Shown here piece by piece: positions 53,219 through 58,383 of a DNA stretch of 58,383 nucleotides; the stretch's first letter is position 1; each line of letters starts with the position of its first letter. Below the pieces are notes generated by a model. The model saw nothing but the letters and a program-made list of their open reading frames with translations, did not search any database and had not been told where the DNA came from. Where the stretch lies: NCBI RefSeq assembly GCF_028714215.1, contig NZ_JAQTMS010000033.1, forward strand, positions 1 to 58,383, in the 5' to 3' direction. Source of the DNA: Rhodoferax sp. (GTDB taxonomy: Bacteria; Pseudomonadota; Gammaproteobacteria; Burkholderiales; Burkholderiaceae_C). The position numbers and the translations under genes are program-made.

Positions 53219-54847
53219 ATGCTTGGGTTGATGCAAAACCAACAGTTGTTGATCTCGGCGCTGATCGAGTTCGCCGACCGCCACCATGGCGAGGGCGAAA
53301 TCGTATCGCGGCGGGTGGAAGGGGATATTCACCGCTACACCTACAAGGATGTGGCGGCGCGTTCGCGCCAGCTGGCCAATGCGCTGGATGGTTTCAAGCT
53401 GCCATTCAGCGCCCGCGTGGCAACCCTGGCATGGAACGGCTACCGTCACCTGGAGTTGTACTTTGGCGTCAGCGGCACTGGCCGCGTCCTGCACACCCTG
53501 AACCCGCGTTTGCACCCGGACCAGATCAGCTGGATCGTCAACCATGCCGAAGATTCGGTGCTCTGTTTTGACATGACATTTCTGCCCATTGTCAAAGCCA
53601 TCCACAGCCGCTGTCCCACCATCAAACATTATGTGGCGATGTGCGATGCCGATAAGTTGCCGGCCGACAGCGGCATCCCGGGCCTGATCAGCTACGAAGC
53701 CTGGATCGGCGCCCAGTCGAGCCGCTACCAGTGGCCGTCATTCGATGAAAACTCGGCCTCCAGCATGTGTTACACCAGCGGCACCACGGGCAACCCGAAG
53801 GCCGCCCTGTACAGCCATCGCTCGACCATGCTGCACGCCTACGCCGTGGCCTTGCCCGATGTGATGTGCGTGAGCGCGCGGGATTCGATTCTGCCCGTGG
53901 TGCCGATGTTCCACGTCAACGCCTGGGGCATCCCCTACACCGCCGCCATGACCGGCGCCAAACTGGTGTTTCCCGGACCGGCGATGGATGGCAAGTCGAT
54001 TTTCGAGCTGATCGAGGCCGAAAAAGTGAGCTATGCCGCCGGCGTGCCAACGGTGTGGCAGATGATGCTGTCGCACATGCAGACCAACAAGCTGCGTTTC
54101 TCCACGTTGAAGCGCACCGTGATCGGTGGCTCAGCCTGCCCGCCGGCCATGATCACCGCCTTCAATGACGACTACGGCGTCGAGGTGCTGCACGCCTGGG
54201 GCATGACGGAGATGTCGCCGCTGGGCACGCTGTGCACGCTGAAGAACAAGCATCTGGAGATGAGCGCCGCGGACAAGATGAAGGTGCGCCTCAAGCAGGG
54301 GCGCGGCATTTTTGGCGTCGACATGAAAATTGTCGATGGCAATGGCAGCGAGTTGCCCTGGGATGGCAAAGCCTATGGCGACCTGCTGGTCAAGGGGCCG
54401 TGGGTCATCGACGCGTATTTCAAGGGCGAGGGCGGCTCGCCCCTGGTGGACGGCTGGTTTCCGACCGGCGACGTGGCGACCATCGATGCCGACGGCTACA
54501 TGCAGATCACCGACCGCAGCAAGGACGTCATCAAATCGGGGGGCGAATGGATCAGCTCCATCGACGTTGAAAACATTGCCATGGCGCATCCGGCGGTGGC
54601 GATGGCGGCCTGCATCGGCATGAAACACCCCAAGTGGGATGAGCGCCCCATCATCGCCGTGGTGAAGAAGCCCGGCAGCGAGGTGTCGCGCGACGAACTA
54701 TTGGCCTTCTATGAGGGCAAGACAGCCAAGTGGCAAATTCCGGACGATGTTGTGTTTGTTGACGGAATTCCCTTGGGTGGCACGGGCAAGATGCAAAAGA
54801 CCAAGTTGCGCGAAATGCTCAAGGATTACAAGCTGCCGGGGGTCTGA
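53219..54847 (+). CDS. Medium/long-chain fatty acid-CoA ligase (AlkK-like)
   Basis: This 542-residue member of the ANL superfamily activates a carboxylic acid to its CoA ester through an acyl-adenylate. The P-loop '[16 protein letters not shown]' begins at residue 185; '[14 protein letters not shown]' is A5, '[17 protein letters not shown]' A7, '[15 protein letters not shown]' A8, and the catalytic Lys of A10 lies in '[13 protein letters not shown]'. The overall sequence follows AlkK and related medium-chain ligases. I chose the ATG at 53219, seven bases after AGGAG (53207-53211). It precedes a Liv-type importer but has its own promoter region. Confidence 0.88.
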   Translation: MLGLMQNQQLLISALIEFADRHHGEGEIVSRRVEGDIHRYTYKDVAARSRQLANALDGFKLPFSARVATLAWNGYRHLELYFGVSGTGRVLHTLNPRLHPDQISWIVNHAEDSVLCFDMTFLPIVKAIHSRCPTIKHYVAMCDADKLPADSGIPGLISYEAWIGAQSSRYQWPSFDENSASSMCYTSGTTGNPKAALYSHRSTMLHAYAVALPDVMCVSARDSILPVVPMFHVNAWGIPYTAAMTGAKLVFPGPAMDGKSIFELIEAEKVSYAAGVPTVWQMMLSHMQTNKLRFSTLKRTVIGGSACPPAMITAFNDDYGVEVLHAWGMTEMSPLGTLCTLKNKHLEMSAADKMKVRLKQGRGIFGVDMKIVDGNGSELPWDGKAYGDLLVKGPWVIDAYFKGEGGSPLVDGWFPTGDVATIDADGYMQITDRSKDVIKSGGEWISSIDVENIAMAHPAVAMAACIGMKHPKWDERPIIAVVKKPGSEVSRDELLAFYEGKTAKWQIPDDVVFVDGIPLGGTGKMQKTKLREMLKDYKLPGV

Positions 54848-54972
54848 GTCTGCTTGATCGGTGCAGCCTGTCGCATGGGTGATTCAGCGTAGTGGAAAAC
54901 CCTCGTGGTGCAGCGCACAATTACTTGTACGCTGCGCGGGTGTTGGATGATTGAAACTCTGGAGATTTTTAT

Positions 54973-56205
54973 ATGAAATTTGCCTTCAAATTAATTGCCG
55001 CCGCGTCCGCCGTTTTGTGCGTCAGCGCAGCCTTTGCCCAAAAGGGTGAGGTCGTCAAGATGGTCCGGATCGATCCCTTGACCGGGCTGCTGGGTCCGGT
55101 TGGTGTGAGTCAACTCAAGGGTTATCAGTTCTTCGCGGAAAAATTCAGCGGCGCCGGCAACCCGGCCGGTGTCAAGTTTGAAGTCGTTGGCGTCGACAAC
55201 AAGCTCAGTCCCACTGAAAGTCTGAATGCCTTGAAAGCGGCCCTCGACCAGGGCGTGCGCTACATCATTCAGGGCAATGGTTCCTCGGTGGCGCTGGCGC
55301 TGTCGGATGCGGTGACGAAACACAACGAACGCAATCCGGGCAAGGAAGTCCTGTACCTGAACGACTCGGCCGTGGACCCGGATCTGACGAACAGCAAATG
55401 CAGTTACTGGCATTTCCGTTTCGATGCCGATACCACCATGAAGATGGAAGCCATGAGCAGCTTCATGGCCGAGCAAAAAGACATCAAGAAGGTGTATTTG
55501 CTCAATCAGAACTACTCGCATGGCGTTCAGGTGGCCAAGTACGCCAAGGAAGCGCTGGCACGCAAGCGCCCGGATATCCAGATCGTTGGCGAAGACCTGC
55601 ATCCGATCGCGCAAGTGCGCGACTTCGCGCCCTACATCGCCAAGATCAAGGCTTCCGGTGCCGACACCGTCATCACCGGCAACTGGGGCTCGGACTTGTC
55701 TTTGTTGGTGAAAGCGGCCAATGAGGGTGGCTACACCGGCAAGTTCTTCACCTATTACGCCGGCGTCACCGGCACGCCGACTGCTTTGGGCAGCCACGGC
55801 GCCGGCCGCGTTTACCAGATTGCCTACAACCACTACAACATGGGTGGGCAGATGCAAAAGTGGCAGAACGAGTTCAAAGCCAAATACAACGACGACTTCT
55901 ATACCGGCTCCACCATCCGTATTTTCGAGACCCTGGGTGCGGCCATGGCCAAGGCCAAGTCGACCGACCCGGTGAAGGTGGCGGCGGCGCTGGAAGGCAT
56001 CAAGGTCAAGAGTTTCAATGGCGAAGTCGAAATCCGCAAGGCGGATCATCAGTTGCAGCAACCGCTGTACATGGCGGTGTGGGAGAAGGCCAGTGCCAAG
56101 TATCCCTACAGCCCGGAGAACACCGGCATGACGCTGGCCCCGCTCAAGGAATACCCCAACTATGTTTCCAGCACGCCCACCAGCTGCCAGATGAAACGTC
56201 CTTGA
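54973..56205 (+). CDS. livK: Branched-chain amino acid-type ABC importer binding protein (LivK family)
   Basis: This 410-residue periplasmic binding protein (Peripla_BP_6) has a signal peptide cleaved after about residue 22 (AFA|QK). 'VRIDPLTGLLGPVGVSQLKGYQ' starts the mature lobe (positions 31-52). 'SYWHFRFDADTTMKMEAM' and 'IKASGADTVITGNWGSD' are part of the two lobes. CTGGAG lies eight bases before the ATG. LivK-family proteins bind diverse ligands (Leu/Ile/Val, amides, urea, aromatic acids), so the ligand is open. The 125-bp gap upstream shows no other gene. Confidence 0.88.
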   Translation: MKFAFKLIAAASAVLCVSAAFAQKGEVVKMVRIDPLTGLLGPVGVSQLKGYQFFAEKFSGAGNPAGVKFEVVGVDNKLSPTESLNALKAALDQGVRYIIQGNGSSVALALSDAVTKHNERNPGKEVLYLNDSAVDPDLTNSKCSYWHFRFDADTTMKMEAMSSFMAEQKDIKKVYLLNQNYSHGVQVAKYAKEALARKRPDIQIVGEDLHPIAQVRDFAPYIAKIKASGADTVITGNWGSDLSLLVKAANEGGYTGKFFTYYAGVTGTPTALGSHGAGRVYQIAYNHYNMGGQMQKWQNEFKAKYNDDFYTGSTIRIFETLGAAMAKAKSTDPVKVAAALEGIKVKSFNGEVEIRKADHQLQQPLYMAVWEKASAKYPYSPENTGMTLAPLKEYPNYVSSTPTSCQMKRP

Positions 56206-56227
56206 TACCCGCCGCAACCTGAAGCTG

Positions 56228-56264
56228 GAGCCCGAACGGGTGCACCGTATCGGGCTCTTTTATT
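56228..56264 (+). terminator. Intrinsic terminator between livK and livH
   Basis: GAGCCCGA (56228-56235) pairs with TCGGGCTC (56250-56257). Inside, ACGG (56236-56239) pairs with CCGT (56245-56248), with one bulged A, and TTTTATTTTT follows. Such intercistronic terminators usually set binding protein well above permease level. Confidence 0.85.
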
Positions 56265-56292
56265 TTTCTGCCGGTTAGGAAGGACTGTCTGA

Positions 56293-57327
56293 ATGGAGTT
56301 TTTCATCATCTCCATGCTCAATGGCGTGAGCTACGGTTTGTTGCTGTTCATGCTGAGCTCTGGGCTGACGCTGATTTTCAGCATGATGGGTGTTCTGAAT
56401 TTTGCCCACGCCAGCTTCTACATGCTGGGCGCATATATTGGCTATACCGTCTCAAGGATGGTGGGGTTCTGGCCGGCACTGGTGCTGGCGCCGCTGCTGG
56501 TGGCTGCCCTCGGAGTACTGTTTGAACGCCATTTTCTGCGCAAGGTCTACAAGTTCGGGCATGTCCCCGAACTCCTGATTACTTTCGGTCTGACCTACGT
56601 CATTCTGGAATTGGTGCAGCTCGTCTGGGGTCGAATTGCCCTTGAATTCCGGCCGCCCGATTTGTTGCAGGGTCCAGCCTTTACCTTGATCAATCATTCG
56701 CTCAAGGGCCTGAGTCTGATCTGGGGTGCCGCCCCGGCCGAGTTGTGCCGGGCTGCCGACGCCAGCGTGCGCCTGGTGTGCTCGCCGTTTCCGGCGACCC
56801 GCGCCTTCATGATGCTGATGGCCGTGATCATGCTGGTGTCGGTCTGGCTGCTGCTGACACGTACCCGGATCGGGCTGGTGATCCAGGCGGCGCTGACCCA
56901 CCCGGAAATGGTCGAGGCTCTGGGCCACAATGTGCCGGCTGTCTTCATGCTGGTGTTCGGCGCCGGCGCCGGGCTGGCCGGGCTGGCCGGTGTGATCGGC
57001 GGCAGCACCTTCCTGACCGAACCTTCCATGGCGGCGGCTGTCGGTCCGGTCATCTTTGTGGTGGTGGTGGTGGGTGGCATGGGCTCGCTGTCGGGGGCTT
57101 TCCTGGCTTCGGTGCTGATCGGCGTCATACAGACTTTTGCCGTGGCCTTTGACTATTCGCTGGGTACCCTGGCGGCGCAACTCGGTTTGCAACTGGGCGC
57201 CGGCGTGCTGGGCAATTCCTTTGTCAAGCTCACCCTGTCGCAGATTGCACCGATTCTTCCATTCCTGTTCCTGGTCTTGATCCTGATCTTCCGGCCCAAG
57301 GGCTTGTTGGGCACCCGGGAGGACTGA
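56293..57327 (+). CDS. livH: Branched-chain amino acid-type ABC importer permease (LivH family)
   Basis: This 344-residue inner-membrane permease has about eight hydrophobic helices. 'NGVSYGLLLFMLSSGLTLIF' and 'MGVLNFAHASFYMLGAYIGY' at the N-terminus are LivH signatures, and 'GGMGSLSGAFLASVLIGVIQ' near residue 257 is the conserved late segment. A roughly 40-residue insertion (about 118-165) with several Cys ('AELCRAADASVRLVCSPF') lies in what should be a periplasmic loop, unusual for LivH. It follows the terminator and precedes livM by three bases. Confidence 0.9.
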   Translation: MEFFIISMLNGVSYGLLLFMLSSGLTLIFSMMGVLNFAHASFYMLGAYIGYTVSRMVGFWPALVLAPLLVAALGVLFERHFLRKVYKFGHVPELLITFGLTYVILELVQLVWGRIALEFRPPDLLQGPAFTLINHSLKGLSLIWGAAPAELCRAADASVRLVCSPFPATRAFMMLMAVIMLVSVWLLLTRTRIGLVIQAALTHPEMVEALGHNVPAVFMLVFGAGAGLAGLAGVIGGSTFLTEPSMAAAVGPVIFVVVVVGGMGSLSGAFLASVLIGVIQTFAVAFDYSLGTLAAQLGLQLGAGVLGNSFVKLTLSQIAPILPFLFLVLILIFRPKGLLGTRED

Positions 57328-57330
57328 GCC

Positions 57331-58383
57331 ATGAGCACGACTTACGAATTCAAACCCCTGAACATCGGCCGCTGGCTGGTCTGGAGCCTGTTTGCCCTGG
57401 TGCTGGCGCTGGTCCCACTGGTCTTTACCAGCAGCCTGTCGTACACCATTCTTTCGCAGATGGGCATTGCCATCATCGCCTGCCTGTCCTACAACATGTT
57501 GCTGGGGCAGGGCGGCATGCTGAGCTTCGGCCATGCGGTCTACACCGGCTTGGGCTCCTACCTGGCGATCCACGCGCTGAACAGCATCAGCGATGGCTCC
57601 ATTCCGATGCCGGTTTCCCTGGTACCCCTGGTGGGCGGTCTGGCCGGCATAGGTTTCGCCGTTCTGTTTGGCTATGTGACGACCAAAAAATCGGGCACCA
57701 CCTTCGCGATGATCACCTTGGGGCTGGCGGAACTGGTTTCCGCCATGTCGCTGATGATTCCGGAGTTCTTCGGTGGCGAGGGTGGCGTATCGGGCAACCG
57801 GGTGGCCGGCAAGGCCTTCATGGGGATTACCTACGGACCGCCGATCCAGGTTTACTACCTGATTGCGGTGTATACCTTTCTGGCGGTGGCGGCCATGTTT
57901 GCCTTCACTCGAACACCTTTGGGGCGCATGCTCAATGCCGTGCGGGACAATCCCGAGCGCGTCGAATTCGTCGGCTACAACACCCAGAGAATTCGCTACA
58001 CCGCATTCATCATTGCCGGTTTCTTTGCCGGCATTTCAGGCGGCCTGGGAGCGCTGAATTTTGAAATCGTCACCGCTGAAGTGGTTGGTGCCGCGCGCTC
58101 CGGAGCCTATTTGCTGTTCACCTTCCTGGGCGGTGCGACCTTCTTTTTCGGTCCCATCATCGGCGCCATTTTGATGGTGCTGGCGTTCGTCCTGTTGAGT
58201 GAATTCACCAAGGCCTGGCTGCTTTATCTGGGCCTGATATTCCTGTTCATGGTGATGTATGCACCGGGCGGAGTCGCCAGCCTGGTGATGATGAACTTGC
58301 GCATTGCGGCTTTTGGAAAATTGCGTGATTTGTGGGTCAGTTACCTGGCCCTGGCGCTTACGTCTCTGCTGGCGCTGGCCGGG
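57331..58383 (+). CDS. livM: Branched-chain amino acid-type ABC importer permease (LivM family), 3' end outside window
   Basis: The ATG at 57331 opens a frame of 351 codons that runs off the right edge. The visible part has about nine hydrophobic helices, with 'CLSYNMLLGQGGMLSFGHAVY' (positions about 51-71), 'TTFAMITLGLAELVSAM' and 'TPLGRMLNAVRDNPERVEFVG', the conserved cytoplasmic loop of LivM. It starts three bases after the livH stop, with GGGAGGA just upstream. LivG/LivF ATPases are expected beyond the window. Confidence 0.92.
   Translation, partial: MSTTYEFKPLNIGRWLVWSLFALVLALVPLVFTSSLSYTILSQMGIAIIACLSYNMLLGQGGMLSFGHAVYTGLGSYLAIHALNSISDGSIPMPVSLVPLVGGLAGIGFAVLFGYVTTKKSGTTFAMITLGLAELVSAMSLMIPEFFGGEGGVSGNRVAGKAFMGITYGPPIQVYYLIAVYTFLAVAAMFAFTRTPLGRMLNAVRDNPERVEFVGYNTQRIRYTAFIIAGFFAGISGGLGALNFEIVTAEVVGAARSGAYLLFTFLGGATFFFGPIIGAILMVLAFVLLSEFTKAWLLYLGLIFLFMVMYAPGGVASLVMMNLRIAAFGKLRDLWVSYLALALTSLLALAG

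Noticed and set aside
1..58383. Search for CRISPR arrays, insertion sequences, phage genes, toxin-antitoxin pairs and restriction systems
   Set aside because: No regularly spaced repeats, transposase/integrase motifs or defence-type proteins were seen; the window is mostly core metabolism and transport.

Overview
The window looks like chromosome of a betaproteobacterium of the order Burkholderiales, most likely family Comamonadaceae (Rhodoferax/Polaromonas-like). This is inferred from gene content, high GC, the gene order thrS-infC-rpmI-rplT-pheS-pheT-ihfA-merR-tRNA-Pro, and GC-rich palindromic elements of a type I associate with that family. No database search was possible. Genes are densely packed and intact. 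I see no phage, insertion sequence, CRISPR array or integron.

Region 1 (1-14244) is a polyamine-catabolism locus laid out like the Pseudomonas spu operon. A divergent MocR-type regulator (cut by the window edge) faces a glutamine amidotransferase hydrolase (PuuD/SpuA), a gamma-glutamylpolyamine synthetase (PuuA/SpuB), a polyamine aminotransferase (SpuC) and a spermidine/putrescine ABC importer (PotFGHI). These are followed by a DUF3138 beta-barrel protein, an aldehyde dehydrogenase (PuuC-like), GabT and a second, GlnT/GmaS-type glutamine synthetase homologue. Together they would import a polyamine, glutamylate it, transaminate and oxidise it, release GABA and convert GABA to succinate semialdehyde. 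No PuuB oxidase or GabD is present.

Region 2 (14245-24313) starts with isocitrate lyase behind an AT-rich promoter carrying two matching palindromes. The translation cluster thrS-infC-rpmI-rplT-pheST-ihfA-merR and tRNA-Pro(GGG) follow. Upstream of thrS are a short threonine-rich reading frame and a strong terminator, which look like a transcription attenuator. infC starts at ATC.

Region 3 (24325-34676) holds, on the minus strand, map, glnD, a GST, a 2-hydroxychromene-2-carboxylate-isomerase-like protein and a crotonase. purL is on the plus strand and carries two palindromic elements inserted in frame in its coding sequence. ridA follows on the minus strand.

Region 4 (34677-46469) is an eight-gene operon: a Dpp/Opp-type peptide importer, a DSD1-type D-amino-acid dehydratase, an RpiR regulator and a D-aminoacylase, divergent from ridA. 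It looks like a route for taking up and breaking down D-amino-acid-containing peptides. Convergent dcuB has a good FNR-type box, which suggests facultative anaerobic growth. An HSL-family hydrolase follows.

Region 5 (46484-58383) holds rlhA, an acyltransferase-like membrane protein, a periplasmic PPIase, bolA, yciB, msrB, selO, a medium/long-chain acyl-CoA ligase and the start of a Liv branched-chain amino acid importer (livK, livH, livM cut by the window end). No stretch over about 300 bases lacks a gene; the longer intergenic regions are described under their regulatory features.
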